Part shown: one piece after another, positions 1-12,720 of the stretch
Layout of the letters: each line of letters opens with the position of its first letter
How positions within the stretch are numbered: position 1 is the first letter of the stretch
Source: Verticillium longisporum
Lineage: Eukaryota > Ascomycota > Sordariomycetes > Glomerellales > Plectosphaerellaceae
NCBI GenBank assembly: GCA_019188255.1
Contig: JAETXT010000003.1
Coordinates: 558,001-622,000, forward strand
Reading direction: 5' to 3'
DNA: 64,000 bases
Translations under genes and position numbers: made by a program
The notes under the pieces: generated by a model
Databases searched by the model: none
Seen by the model: only the letters and a program-made list of their open reading frames with translations
Told to the model about the DNA's origin: nothing

Positions 1-2032
1 GATGAACTGAAGCGCGTTGTCGTAGATTGCAAGGTGAAGCAGCTGCAAAAGTGCGATCGATGATGCTTTAGAGGCTTCTCGCGGTGAGACGCGGTGGAAG
101 ATGCGCGCTGAGCCGTGCCCCCGGGTTGCAGCTCGCGGCCGTTCCTCACGGTAGACCGGTTGTGAGGCCGCAAGTTCTCGTCTCTGGCCTTGAGGTCGCT
201 CAGTGTCGTCTCGCGCTCTAGCCAGGTTGCCAAGACATCAACGTAGGCCTTGCGGACATGACCGTCGAGATCGCGCAATAGCCATTGCGTGCCCTCCCAT
301 ACGTGGATCGGAACACGGGTTCGGGAAAGGTTGAAGTTGCCGGTAATCTTGGTCTGCGGGTTCGCCACGAGGAGTATGCTCTTGATAGCCTTGAGGGCGG
401 CTGTCTTGCCGACGCTGAGTGATAAGAATGACTCGAGTTGCGTGTGACTGCTTGCGGCGTCCTCGTTCCCTGTAAGGTCTGCCTTCTCACCGGGCGGCGA
501 CGAATTGGTACTTGTCGAACGTGAGGGTCGTAGGCGGAGAAGGATGGCCGAGATCATGTCGGAAATCTGGGCGGCGAAGTATAGGGGCGTCGCGAGACCA
601 CCAATGCACTGGTGGCTGCGCTACAGGAGCTGCAGGCGCTGCTCTGTCGAGTCGCCCCCCGCCTGAGGCTGCTCTTCCCTCCCACTGTCCGTCCTGGGGA
701 GACCGCTGGGTCCCGGCAGATGCATGAGCCTCTTCATGTGGCGGATGAAGCCGATCAAGACATCCATGACACTGAGGCCGATGAGGTTGATATCGGACTG
801 CAAGAGAGAGCTGATCATGATGGCCAGCACAATGTGCTGCTGCAGGTTCTCCTCTGTCAGGGGCAACCGCGAGATGTGGTCCATCGTCGTGACCAGTATG
901 ATGTATCGATCCTGGACAGGGGCCCAGCGTGCCACCGTCGCCAGAATCTGGACGGCCCAACCACGCTCGCTGCCAGGCTTCTCTCCAGCACCGATGACCG
1001 TCTCGTTCTGGGCGTCCCTGTCGAGGACGAATTTGAGCAAAGACGACGTTGCGCTGTGGATCTGCGGCTGGTTTGGAACGACGTAAATCTGCTTGAGACA
1101 CTGTAGGGCCAGAACGCCAATGTCCTCCTCGGCGAGCTTGTCGACGTCGAGGGCGGTGCCGACGAGAGCGATGGGGTTCGTGTCGCCGGCCGTGTCGTTC
1201 GTTTTGACAGTTGTGACGCTCGTCCTACGGCGCATGGGCTTGTCGGCGTCCGACTTTTCTTCAGACTGCACGCGCGACAGCAGCACATCTAGGAACGTGT
1301 CGTCATTGTGCCAGAGGTGCTCGAGAATGATGGGCACAATGACGGCGAGCTGCCGTCCGGCGACGGAGGACAGCGGGTCCGAGGAACACACGCTCCTGAT
1401 GGCCTCGAGCCCGACAGTCCTCCATTTCATGACGACGGCTTGGCTCGGTGTGCCCTTGCCTGGTGTCTGGCGGGTCGAGGCGAGGGTCGCGTAGGAGCGG
1501 ACCACAGACTCGTACTGAGCTAGGTAGCCCTGGTCGGCAAAGGAAGAGGAGACGTCGTGGTTCTCGCAGAAGGCCTCAAAGGTGGGGATGGACGACTTGG
1601 CCATGGTGATGTCCTTGGACCCCAGGATGAGGTCGAAAATCTTGAGGACATTGCTGGCGAACAAGGGGAGGTCTTTGGGCGACTTTTCGATGAGGGCCGC
1701 GAGGATCTGCAGGGTTACCTGTACATCGCTACGCGTCAGAGGTTAGCATATTGCTCTGTCTCCAAGATGAGTCGCTGCCTTTTTTCAGGGTTGCCAGGAA
1801 AGGGGCGTGTGCCGTACCCGATGCGCAGTCGCCAGACGTCACTGGCCGTCTTCTTTTCGAGGAAGCTCCCAATCTTTTGGATCTTGGATCGGCGCGAGGT
1901 GGCATAGAAGAGCAGGTAGCTGAGCTCGCTCGAATTGGGCTTGACATCGACAGCGCCTTTTGTGGTGCGTGGATAGCATTTGAGGACGAGGACCTGGTGT
2001 TTCGGCCGACACTTTTGCGCAATGGCGTTCAT
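1..2032 (-). CDS. EFR3: EFR3-like plasma-membrane PI4-kinase scaffold (partial, carries two breaks)
   Basis: Efr3 anchors the Stt4/PI4KIIIalpha complex to the plasma membrane. The protein begins MNAIAQKCRPKHQ, the usual start of fungal Efr3, so I chose the ATG at 2032 over one in frame at 2089. Intron 1 is 1729-1817 (GTACGG..GCGTAG); it joins RLRIG to DVQVTLQILAALIEKSPKD, as the family requires. The rest is alpha-helical HEAT/ARM-like sequence with family blocks such as QCIGGLAT, SLSVGKTA and NLSRTRVPIHVWEG. Two breaks are visible. An in-frame TAG lies at 621-623, just before QCIGGLAT. A one-base deletion lies in the A-run at 47-50, after which the family sequence LQLLHLAIYDNALQF continues in another frame. 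No GT..AG intron that I tried removes the TAG. The 3' end lies off the left edge. Identity is from recognised family sequence; the breaks are seen directly and are probably sequence errors. Confidence 0.88.
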
Positions 2033-4532
2033 GGCGTCGTCGCCGGAGGGCTCGGGGCCCGGGTCGAGGGGCGACGGGTCGTCGTGCAATTGCGCGTCGT
2101 AGACGTCGGTATGGTCGACAGAGTCAGTCGTAGCTTGGCAGATAGCAAGCGAGTAGATGGCGAAGAGGGCATGTGGTGTCGGTGCCTGACTTGACCCTCG
2201 ACGGGTGGTTGAGGTGGGTGAGCAACGGAGGCAGGGTTCGGGACAAAGGTGTCGTCAGAAAGTAGTGTCGAGGGACGGTAATAATAATCAGGGCGAAGCC
2301 AGGGTACTGACGTGGGCCAGCTGGCCAAGGTACCCAAAGTAGGGAGACACGGCGGCGGAATCAGCCAAGACAGACCCTTGAACGCGGCTGCTGCCCTGTG
2401 CACCCAGTGAAGACGATGTGAGAGAGGGAATCTCAAGAGCCAGGATACCTATACGATGAACAGTCATGGAGCTTAGAGTAGAGATTGCGAGAGTTTGTTT
2501 GTGCCTGGGCAAGTGCTGGTCGTACTGCGGACCTCGCGGTCTTGGTGATCTCCGGGATCCATGTCCGTGCCTCCTTCCTCCTCTGAGGGACCTCTTCCTG
2601 CCTGCCATGGATCTTCTTTCTGCGTTCCTCCTTCTCGCTGGGGCAATGAGCAGACAGTAGCAGGCAGCGACTGTAGGCAGGTGGGTGGGTTATTTCCAGG
2701 CAGGCCCCAGGCTGCTACCCAAGGTACCTATCTACCTAGGTAGGTACCAGGTACCTAAGGTAAGGTGGGTAGGGCAGGTCGCTACGACGCCCCAGGTACT
2801 CAGTACCTCTCCACCGGCGCTGTTGCTGCTGTTGCTTGCTTGACACGTGCTAAAACACCAGCCCAGACCTCATTAAGGTTGTTTTGATCTCCCTCTGACA
2901 CGACAACTGGAAGAAACGAAACCCAAGCATTCGGCTGGATACCCCCTCCGACTCATGCCGCCTTGAGTCGCAAGCTCAAAAGCCCCCAGCAGCAGCACCC
3001 TCTTGGTGTAACAGGACCCGTCTTGCCCCGATACGTGATTGATGCTTTGAAAGACGAGTAGAGGGGGGTTCGTCCCTTCTCCGCCGCGAACCTGCACGTC
3101 ATTTTGAGTCGCAGTGAAGCTGCTCGTTGGCTGCATTCCCGCATTGTATGAGTCTCCTGAGCTTCAGTGCGGACAAGCGGCCTGCCGAAAAAGCCGTTCG
3201 TTCAGTCCAGGAAAGGGAGCGAGCGGGGGTTGAGCTTGTTCGGTGCTTCGAACAAAGGCTTAATGTCCTCCCATCCTCCCAGCTGGGACACGGTATTGAG
3301 CTACATACTCAGGTACACTTTGTGTACCTGAGGTACCTACCTACCTAGGTAGGGTATCTTGGCGGGGGCACGCCGTAAGGTTCAGGTAGGTAGCGTACCT
3401 TTGGTAGGGTGGTTGCGTGTCAGGAGATTGCCAGGTCACCAGCGCTGACATGCTGACGTGCTTTCTCCAACCCGACTATCATGTGCCATGCCCTCTCCCT
3501 CCTCCGTCTACTTCAGGATTGGAGCTCCGATACTTGTGCATGCTGGCCATCTTTTCAGCGGTCGATGGTACAGAGTCACAAGAAGAGCCTCATCATTCCC
3601 GGGTTTTCGCTGCCTCGAACATGAACGAGAGCATGGATCTTCGTCTGTCGATACCCCAAGGAGTCGAGTCACTTTTGCACCGCCTGCGATGGCACAGGCA
3701 GTTTTGACTTTGTGAGCACAGAAAATCATCTCATCATTGTTCCCCTCCGTCTTGCCTGGCTCTACAACCCTAGATCATCGCTACCGACCATCACCCTCCC
3801 CGTCAACGAGCCTCTGCAAAGAAAGGCTTGACCTGATGTAGACAGACGGCATCCGGACAACCAGGGGTCTTACACACCTCCACCACCGTCCCCCTCCCCA
3901 ACCATCTCCTCGTGTTTCCAGTCAACGGGCCAGACTGCACAGTTCACCTCAGCTCCAGCCGACGTAGGAGAGCACAGCTATAAGGTATTGTACATTATCT
4001 TTTTGACATACGAGGACAACAAATAAAGCCCGCGCAAGAAAGAAATGGAAATGAAAACCAAGAAACGCATAAAACGAGGGCGAAGAAACAAGAAGAAAAA
4101 GATGAAACCATCGATGCCCTTGCATCCTTCTTCCAAAACGAAAAAAGGGTAACAGGCCAATAGCTCCAACACACTCGCCTGCTTGAGTTTTGTGATGGTG
4201 ACTGCGAGAGCCACGAATCGCCACAAATCCCTGCCAGTCAGTCCTTGCTCTCAGAGCATCGTAGTGAGTGAGGTGTGAGGACCGGGCCTGCGGCTGAATG
4301 GATACGGAAAAAAAATGCAGAAAACTGTTGAGCGAGCGATTCGTGCGTGGGTTGCGTGCGTGATCATGGTTCAGACGTGGAATCGTGGTAGAAGAAGCGA
4401 CAGGCATCAGCACAACAGTTGCTTCCAATGTACACGGGGGGCTAGAACCCCCCCTTCTCGCCCATCATCCGCGCCCCCCGACGACGGCGGTCAGGTCGAG
4501 AAGCGCGAGTTCATTCGCCGGAGCACGCCTGT
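2033..4532. other. Intergenic region, EFR3 5' side / kelch gene 3' side
   Basis: No gene is recognised in this 2.5 kb. It should hold the EFR3 promoter and 5' UTR next to 2032 and the 3' UTR of the kelch gene next to 4532. Two clusters of the dispersed TACCTAGGTAGGTA-type motif are present (about 2716-2765 and 3310-3410). The open frames here are short, lack family resemblance and have unfavourable codon use. Confidence 0.6.
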
Positions 4533-7500
4533 CTAGGGTCGCTCCGGTCGGCTCTTGCTCTTCGATGGCTCGCCGACATCGCCGACCCCTTCTTCCACGT
4601 CAAGCCGCTTGCGCCAGTCGGCCAGACTCTCGCTGAGCCCGATGCCACCCTCATCGTCGCGCCGAGCGGGCGCCGCAACCGTGTCAAAGTCGAACGTGTT
4701 GCTGAGACGATAGTTCTTGTTCGTGGCCTCCCAATGCGTGCGCAGCGTCTCGAGCTCCGTGGCAAGATTGTCGAGCGCGGTGCTGTTCCGCGCGTCAATG
4801 CCACCGCTATTGCGTTCCCCTCCTGGGACGGGGCCGCCATAGGCACTCTCGGCATCGGAGCTCTCCTGGCGCGTGTGGCCTGGGTTGTGGACGCCGTTTG
4901 TCGGACCCGAGATTGTCAGCTCCGAGGTCATGCTTGGTGCTTGACGGCTGCGGCGCCGGTAGTTGTCAACCGAAGTTTCCACCTGATCAAGAAGCAGAGA
5001 CACCTTCTGCTCGGCATCTTGTGCACGACGCTCTAGGAGAGAATTTTCTTGCTGCAACTGCTCAAGATCACGGCGACTCGCCGTCAAGGTTCGCGACGTC
5101 TCCTCGCTGCTCTCGAGGGCCGTGTCTCGCTGCGTGCATGCCTCCTCGAGCTCCTTCTTGACAGCCATCAGCTGCTGTTCCAGTTGGGCTCCAGACGTGC
5201 GGACCTCCTCCTGCAGCGAATTGATCTTCTGGTGCAGCGCGTCTCGCTCTGTCTCCCAGTCGGCAGGTGCGGCGTCGGAAGGCGCGGCCAGAACCCGATC
5301 CTCAAGATCTTCAACTTCCGATTTGAGACGCGCGTTCTCAGTCTTGTAGCGAGCAAGCTGCTCCTTAAGCTGCTTGAGCATCTTCTCCGTGCCCTTGACG
5401 TAGTGGACGGCCGACTGGTAGTCGTTCTCAAGCTGCGACAGCTTCTCCCGATACGCATTCTCGGTTGCTTCCAGATGGCTGGCGTTGCGTTGCGTGTTGT
5501 CCTCGTGGTTCGATACCGCCGCATGAAGCTGATCTTCCAGCTCGCGGATTCGGGCTTGTTCAGGCGAGTTCCCACGGGGACTGCCCACACTGCGGGAGCG
5601 TGGCATGCCATTCGGGCTGATCCCGCGTTCGATCAAAATGTCCTTCAGAGTGTTGTGCTGGACGCTCATGGCATTGGTCTCAAGCTGTTGGTTTTGAAGC
5701 TGGTGCTTGAGGTCCGAGTTGAGAGCCTGCAGGGACTGAGTGTCACGGAGGGCAGCCTGGAGTTGTCGCCGAATTGCCACGCCTTCGCGGCTGGACTGCT
5801 CTTGGTAAACCTCAAGGCCTGCAATACGCTCCTCGGCGGAGCGAAGCTTATCAGCTGCCACGTCTGCCTCCTGTTGATACTTCTTGACCAGAGCATTGGA
5901 AGCGGCAAGCTGGCTCTGGAGAGCCGCGAGGCGATCTGAGTCTGCCTTGCTTGCACCGCCGACATCCCGCGTAGAAATCTTCTCGAATCCAGCCATGACA
6001 GCCTGGCGGTGAGTCCTTGCTTCATGGGCATGTTTCTCCGAGATCTCCTCGGCATCGCGGAGACGTTGTGTGACGGCCACCAGCTCAGCCGTGCGAGCCT
6101 CATGTTCAGCCTTGAGCTTGGTGAATTTGCCATCGATCTTCTCCCGCAGCGTACGTTCCTCGTCCAGCTTACGTTCGAGGAGCAATTTCATTTCGGCAGA
6201 AGCAGCCACAGCCTCTCGCAGCGAGTCAAATGTTTGGTTCTGCTCCTTGGAGTTGCCGATCGAATCCGTGTACTTGGTTTGGAACTCATCCTTCTCCACT
6301 TGCAAGAGCTGCATCGCTGCTGTGACCTCGGCAAACTGAACGGATTGCTCGCGCGCCTCGCGCTGAATCATGTGCAGTTCAGCTTTGAGACGCTCCAATT
6401 CGGGCGAGTTCATCGTCTTGTACGACTCCAGCTCGGTCATGCGCTTCTGGGAAGCGTTGGTGGTATCATCGGCTAGCTGGCGAGCCCGTTTCTCGGCCTC
6501 GAGCTCGGTCTTCATGGTTTCCAGTTGGGCCTGCAGGCTCTTCTGGTAGTTGAGAGCGGCAGCAAGCTTCTTGCTGATCTCGTTTGAACGGTCATCGGCA
6601 TCGCGATCCGAATCGAGCTGTGGGGTGCTGGCCGTGCTGCCGCCCATGTGCGCAGCGAGCTTGGCTCGTGAGTATACAGCTTCTTGAATCGCAGCGTCAC
6701 GCTGCTTTTCGGCCTCGGCAATCTGCTTGGCCGCGAGGATCGCCTGCTTGTCAACGGCGCTTTGGACGCTTGCAAGCTCGGTGCGCATTGCCAACAAAGC
6801 CTCAATCAACGGCTTGTCTTCGTCATCGAACGTTTCCGTAGCCCGGCTATCCAGGACAGGACTGAGCGTTGCGTTGGGCACGTAGCCGGCCTTGCGGGCG
6901 AGTTCCAGCTCAGATGCGTACCAGGCGTTACGGTTACGCGAAGAGTCGAGCTCCTTGAGCAAGACGACGGTCTGCGAGTTCCGTCCTGATGACCTTCGAG
7001 ACAGAGGGTTGCTTGGTTGGCGGGTCGGTGGAGGGGGCGAGGCGGCTCGAGGCGCTTGCTGAACTGGTTGCGCCTGAACTTGTGTTTGCTGCACCTGCTG
7101 TTGAACTGGCTTGATATTGGGGTCGGCCGTGCTGTCGACCGACCCTTGAGATCGGTTGCCCTGCCGAGACCTTGCCTTAATAAGCTCCGCAGGGGTAGAC
7201 TCCGACTTTGAGCCTGTTCGCACGACTTGCTGTGTGGGTGTCCGCCTTCCATTGACGATTGGTGATTCAACCTCCTTTGCCACTTCTCGAGTCACGGGTG
7301 ATTGTCGTGTTGAGCCGATCTGAGGAGAAGAGGTTGTGGCTTCACGCTCCGTCGAGGGGCCACGACTCCTGACTAGGTTCGAAGTCTGCACAGTGGGCTT
7401 GGCTGGCGTGGGGCCTTGCGGTGGAGGACCGGCGGGAGGAGACGGCCCAGCGCCCCGAGGTAGTCTCGAAGCTGCTGCGACACCTGCGACACCTGACCCA

Positions 7501-9321
7501 TTGACCTCGGGTATGCCTGGCCCGGCGCGGAAGCCGTTGGGAGGGCTGCTGATCCCGTTAGGGTTTTGAGCCCCCCCGGCAGGTCTCCGGAGCTCGGGAG
7601 GTCCCTGCGATCCATCTCTGGATGGCATTTGGCGGCTTGGATTTGTTTCGGCGGCACCGCTGGGTCTCCTGGCTTGAATACCCTTTTGCGCGTTCTGTTG
7701 CTGTTGCTGCAGTTGTTGCTGCTGTTGCGCCTGAGCATCGTTAGGATATCTAATCTTGGTCGTGTCTAGTGTGTAGACGATGCCAAGGTCGCCAGCATTG
7801 ACAGGCGCAGAACTCGGTTCTCCACCAACAACGACAACCTGCTTCCCAACGGTGGTCATGCTGTGGCCGGATCGCGGCGATGGCGACGGCCCCATGTTTT
7901 GAAAGGTGTACCATCGGCGCGAGGTTATCCTGAAGGCAGCCAGATCGCCGAGGTCAGCTCCCTCTTCCGTCCGGCCTCCAAAGATGTACATGACATCGTC
8001 AACGACAGTAGCGGCGTGCCCCTCGCGCGGGACGGGGATATATCCTATGCAATCCATCTGCGACCACTCATTGAGTGCGGGATCATAACACCAGACATCG
8101 TTAAACCACTGGTAGCCGTTGGTGCCGCCAAAGCTAAGTAATGATCAGTCTTTATTCTCTTTTCTCGGCTGCTGGGCGACTTACAGGTACATCTTGTCGT
8201 TGTAAGTTATTACCGAGTGATTCGTTCGCGCAGGAGGGATCTGACCTGGAGGAGGACCTCCGCTGTCGCTGTTCTGGATGAGCAGTTCCCATCGGTTGTT
8301 GGGCATCTGTAACTGGTTGAGATCAAAAGCAGACAGGTCGTTCATGAAGTAACCCTCAACCTGTCCGCCAAAGACGTAGATCTTGGAACCAAGGATATTG
8401 AGCGAGTGGCCGTAACGTCCCGAGGGGCGGGGCCCTGAAGGCAGAGCTCGTGACCATTGTCTTGTGGCTGGTCTGTTGTCAGTACAAAGCGGCGCACAAC
8501 GGGCGAGTCAACATGCTGTGGGAAACTTACAGGTATTGAGCAGGTACAAGGTCTCGTCGAGGACGTCGGTTTCCTCCACCTTGGTATCTCCTCCGTAGAC
8601 AATAAATGCGTTACCAACAAGAAGACTCGAGTGTCCGACGCGAGGGCCAGGGCCTTCGGCTGTCGTTGCCAGGGGATAGCAAGCCATGCTCTGGCCGGCC
8701 TCAATCAGCCACAAATCTCCCTTGACCGTCGAACTGTTGATCAGCCCGCCCATCAAGTAGATGTCACCCTCCTTCGACGCCGCCGAGTTGACAGCGGCGC
8801 CATATCTCGGGAAAGGAGGAGGGTGTGCAGATGTATATGTCAGGCGTCGTTGCGACCAGGGGTACAGGGCAGAGTTTGGATTCTGCTGTTGTGGTGGTGG
8901 CTGTTGCGTCTGCTGCAGGGGTTGCTGCTGAGGCTGCGACTGCATCTGTGGACTGTTGCGAAACTGCGCAGTAAAGGATTAGTACACACGATGCTGTCCA
9001 GGGTGCCCGACACAATGCGAAAATTGTGAAGAAAATCATGTGCCCATAAGGGAAACTCACCGGCAAATCGCTGGGCGCAGACGGCGCCTGGTCAACACTG
9101 GGCCCTCGTTGGCGGCCGAGTGCTTGCTCTGGGCTTCCTACGCTGCCCTCCTCGCCGAAAGAGTTCATGCTGCCGGTTGGGGTCGATCGTTGTGCGGCAG
9201 CCTTTTCATCCTTGGCTACTCTGGCGCTGGCGCTCTGAATCGAGCCCTGGGACCCTGAAGTGCCATCGCGACTGGCGAGAGCCCGGTCCTGGTTCTTCTT
9301 CGACTTGAACAGGAACGCCAT
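4533..9321 (-). CDS. kelA: Kelch-repeat, coiled-coil cell-end polarity protein (Tea1/KelA type)
   Basis: Intact gene of four exons: 9321-9061, 8963-8531, 8467-8185 and 8133-4533, giving 1525 codons. The introns are 8964-9060, 8468-8530 and 8134-8184, with good donors (GTGAGT, GTAAGT, GTAAGT) and a TACTAAT branch site in the first. About residues 137-435 hold at least five kelch blades, each with the GG doublet and spaced Y/W, for example YVFGGQVEGY, YLFGGTNGYQWFNDVW and YIFGGRTEEGADLGD. A Gln/Pro/Ser-rich disordered linker follows (about 440-760), then a long coiled coil (about 760-1390) and a charged tail. This order matches S. pombe Tea1 and Aspergillus KelA, which ride microtubule plus ends to mark the growing tip. 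The N-terminus (MAFLFKSKKNQDR) is basic. Function is by family; I do not see the C-terminal prenylation signal that is found on TeaR rather than on KelA. Confidence 0.92.
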
Positions 9322-10912
9322 GATGACTGGCTAACCACGCGCAAGCGACGAGGCAACGACCAAGGACAAGTTGTGGGTGCGCAACCACTCAGCGACGGTG
9401 CAGTTGGTGAGGTTTGCTTCGTTGTTCGGGTTGTGTAACGACAGGACTGGCGCTCGGGCGACAGAGTGCAGGTCGTCGTCGTCCGGGGGGGGTGGAAGCA
9501 GCTGGATGCTCGCGCTCGTCGCCTGGGGGGGGGGAGGTGCTAGTCGACTGTCGAGGTGGAAGCGGGATCGGGAGCAATGCTGATGCAGGAACGCCGAATG
9601 GAGTCGGGACTCGAGTTTGCAGGTGGCTGGGTTCGCATCGATGGTCTGGGCAGGGAACAGTTCGCGATGTTCGACCTCGTCCTTTTTTTTTTTGGTGTGT
9701 CGGCCGTCGAAGGGTTGAAGAGGGGGTTGGCGGAAAGAATGTTGGGTCGGCTGGCGGATTACGGGGGCTGGGTAAGGGGCTGCTTGTTCGTCGCGCGACT
9801 TGTGAGCCCAAGGCGTCGCAGTATCGTCAAATTCGTCAGGGGAATACTAGAATTATGCGGAGAGTCGAGATACAGATGCGAGACTTCATCAACAGGCCGT
9901 CGCGCCTTCGGTCAACCTTCTCGTCGTGGTTGGAACCTGATGATGTCGACGCAGGCTTGACAAAAATTGGGAGTTGAGGATGGGTGGACGGACGGCTGGG
10001 GGAGACTTGTCTTGGTGCACTCTGAGGCTCCTTACCAGTTTCGGGGGGTGCTGTGTGCTGGTCACTGGCTACTGGCTGATGGCCTGCCGTGCCTGGCCCC
10101 ATTTCCTGGGGGCGAGATACCTAAGGCAAGGTACCTTCGGGGGCTTCTGCACTGAGATGCGCTGTGCTGCAACGCTGCCGGGCCGTTCACACAGGCGTCA
10201 CAGCCAATGAAAGCCGTTTGTGACACCAGCTGATGGGTCGCCTGCCAAGCAGAAACATTTTTAGGGGGACAGGGTACCGCAGTGGACCACCCCCAAGCCA
10301 CCAAGTTGGCGCCTGTTCTGCACTTCTGAAGTGGGCTGCGTGCGAGGGGGGCGTCGCCCGGGGGCGGAGGCCAGCAGCAGTACTCATGGGGTACCAGAGC
10401 TGTCACATGCACCCTAACAGTCTCGCAAGTCTTTGACATGTCCTGCTCCCTCCCATCCACTCATCGCGGATTCCCGTCCCTTATGCAGGTCTCCGGCTTC
10501 AGGGGCTGACGGATGATGGGTGAGGCGCAAAGGCCACACGACGCACACGCCCAGCAAACTCAACGAAGATGCCGACAGATGATACAATGGGTCTCCGATG
10601 AATGGCGATGAGCAAAATTACATTCCACGTTAGGGTGACGTTGCCATCCTCGATTGCCATCTCGGTGCCTGACAAGGACACGGCAAGTTGACAATGCTGG
10701 GTGATATCACAAGGGGGTGTCAATGCGCCGCGCGACTCGACGAACATGTTTGGGTCGCGCGCATCTTTGAGGTGATTTCCCAGCGAACATCGTACAGCAA
10801 AGTAAATAGGGGCCCAACCGCGGGTCACCGCGGGTCACCTGTCACGGCTTGGTGCATGGCCTATTCGCAGGGCGACGATCAGCTCAGCAGGCGACCCTGG
10901 TACTGCTCTGGC

Positions 10913-10931
10913 AGAGAGAGAGAGAGAGAGA
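10913..10931. repeat. (AG)n microsatellite
   Basis: About nine and a half uninterrupted AG units in the intergenic region upstream of KOG1. Confidence 0.9.
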
Positions 10932-12078
10932 TTTGCAGACGGATGACTCGTGCCTCCGTTTCCCACCAGGTCATCATGTTTCTTTGTCGCCTGTTCTGTT
11001 CCGTTTGAGACCTGTCTTTGCCGAGAAGAAAAGATCCTTGACGGCATCAATGTCCGTCCGTTCGTCTGACCCTGGACGATGGCAGGTCCCCTGGGCCCTC
11101 CGCCTCGCCTGAATGTCAATTTCCAGAACATCAGTGGGCTCTCAGAACACGAAGCCGGGCCGCCCCCCATTTCATCATCTTCAGGTGAGGGAATGAGAAA
11201 GCGCCTTGCCGACACCCCTTGAAGACTCCATGCAGGTACGCTGGCCAGCAGCATTGGTATCGTAGTGAGGCAACTGCGCGCGCGGCATGACCCACCAATG
11301 CGCAGGAGACTAGGTGCAGGAGACTGGCACAGGCGAGGGGAAGCTAATTCACCGTCGGTGGAAGGCCGGAGGAAAAATAATGACAAAAAAAACAATCATG
11401 TCCCAAGCTCCGGGACAAAAAGAAAGCGTGCTGGCTTGACTACTGCCGACATGATATGAGCGAGGGAGAAAGAAAGATGGGGAAACGAGACGACGTTATT
11501 GACTAGAAGCGCTATGCGACCAACCATTTTGATCGATCGTGTCAAAGCCCACCAACATGGTTGCATCGGAACCCGTCTGCCACGAGGTGGTGCGTTTCAT
11601 CTTCTTTTTGTATGGGGGGAAGGGTTACAATCTGCGGACACAGGCCAGCGGAGCCCGTTGCCCGCTCTGCCCGCTCATCGTCCGTGAGGAAGGACCGTCC
11701 TGCCTGATACCTTTACTTACCTACTCATCACTGATTATGGCATTAGGCTATGGGTCTCTTTGAATGTGTCAAAGTGCCATGAGAACGCGTTTCTCCTGTT
11801 TGCATGTAGTTTACCATGCAAGACAGCTCATCTGCCGTGACCAACGCCATTTTGTTCCACTCATTCGACACTTTCGCTGGTAGCCTTCTAGCGGCCAAGC
11901 CAGAAGACTTACAATGAAGCAGCTTCGGCAACTATATGAACCCGTCTGTGGACCAGGCTCGGCATATTATTTGTTCTCGGGACCTTGGGACGATATTCGT
12001 CGTTTGACAAGCCACCTACTCGGCTGCAGGTAAGGTGCTGAATCCAGAGAAACTCATTGAATATGCTTCCATCTGTGG

Positions 12079-12146
12079 TAGGTTTTTACCTTACCTACCT
12101 AGGTACCTTACCTAGGTAGGTATGTAGGTAGGTACTTGAGGTACGC
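12079..12146. repeat. Cluster of dispersed TACCTAGGTAGGTA-type motif
   Basis: The densest intergenic cluster of the window's recurrent motif: alternating TACCT and AGGTA words on both strands, including two palindromic ACCTAGGT cores. It lies about 0.6 kb upstream of the KOG1 start codon. Confidence 0.75.
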
Positions 12147-12720
12147 AGTGCTGTCTCACGATGACTCAGCAAGTCCCACTGAGGCCGTTGGTCATGCATC
12201 TCCTACAAGGTGTTCATCTGTTCTGTTGAATTGAGAAGTACGATGCTTGGGATTCGAGGATTACGCTTCAAGTGGACCAGTACGTTGGGTCGAACAGGTC
12301 GTTGCGCAGTGTCGAATGACTCGAAAATGTACAGGTCAGATTGCTATCACCGATATGGGACCTCCTTGCTGAATCGCGCTGTGCACACGCTTCGTGAGTA
12401 TCTGTCAGTGCATATCCGGTTATCCCACATACGCAGCAAAACATGGCTGTGGGGTAGTAATGAGGTGCACTGCCGTGCCGAAAGCTGAACCGAAGCAGCC
12501 TAGCACGCTGTGCCTGCCCAGGTGAACCCGGTCGCCTCGACTGCGACCAAATTCGCGTCTGCCGCCTGAAGCTCAACGACACTCGGTCACAGCCAGCCTG
12601 AATTCGCCCCACGACAGACCCTCGCCCATCCGCTCAAAACCACTCTCCAGGCGGACGATGATGGCGCTTGCTACCTCAGCTCAGTCAGTACACCACAGAT
12701 AGAAGCCACCGCGCATCGCC

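Larger units (their letters stand above)
9322..12720. other. Divergent intergenic region between kelch gene and KOG1
   Basis: This 3.4 kb shared upstream region lies between the two start codons. It holds a T-run near 9684-9694, an (AG)n microsatellite at 10913-10931, and TACCTAGGTA-type motifs near 10120-10141 and 12079-12146. Open frames such as 9414-9977 are GC-rich chance frames. No gene, tRNA or repeat element is recognised. Confidence 0.6.

Noticed and set aside
5049..5939. 296-codon plus-strand frame inside the kelch gene
   Set aside because: It is the antisense shadow of the coiled-coil exon; Leu-rich because the sense strand is Gln/Glu-rich.
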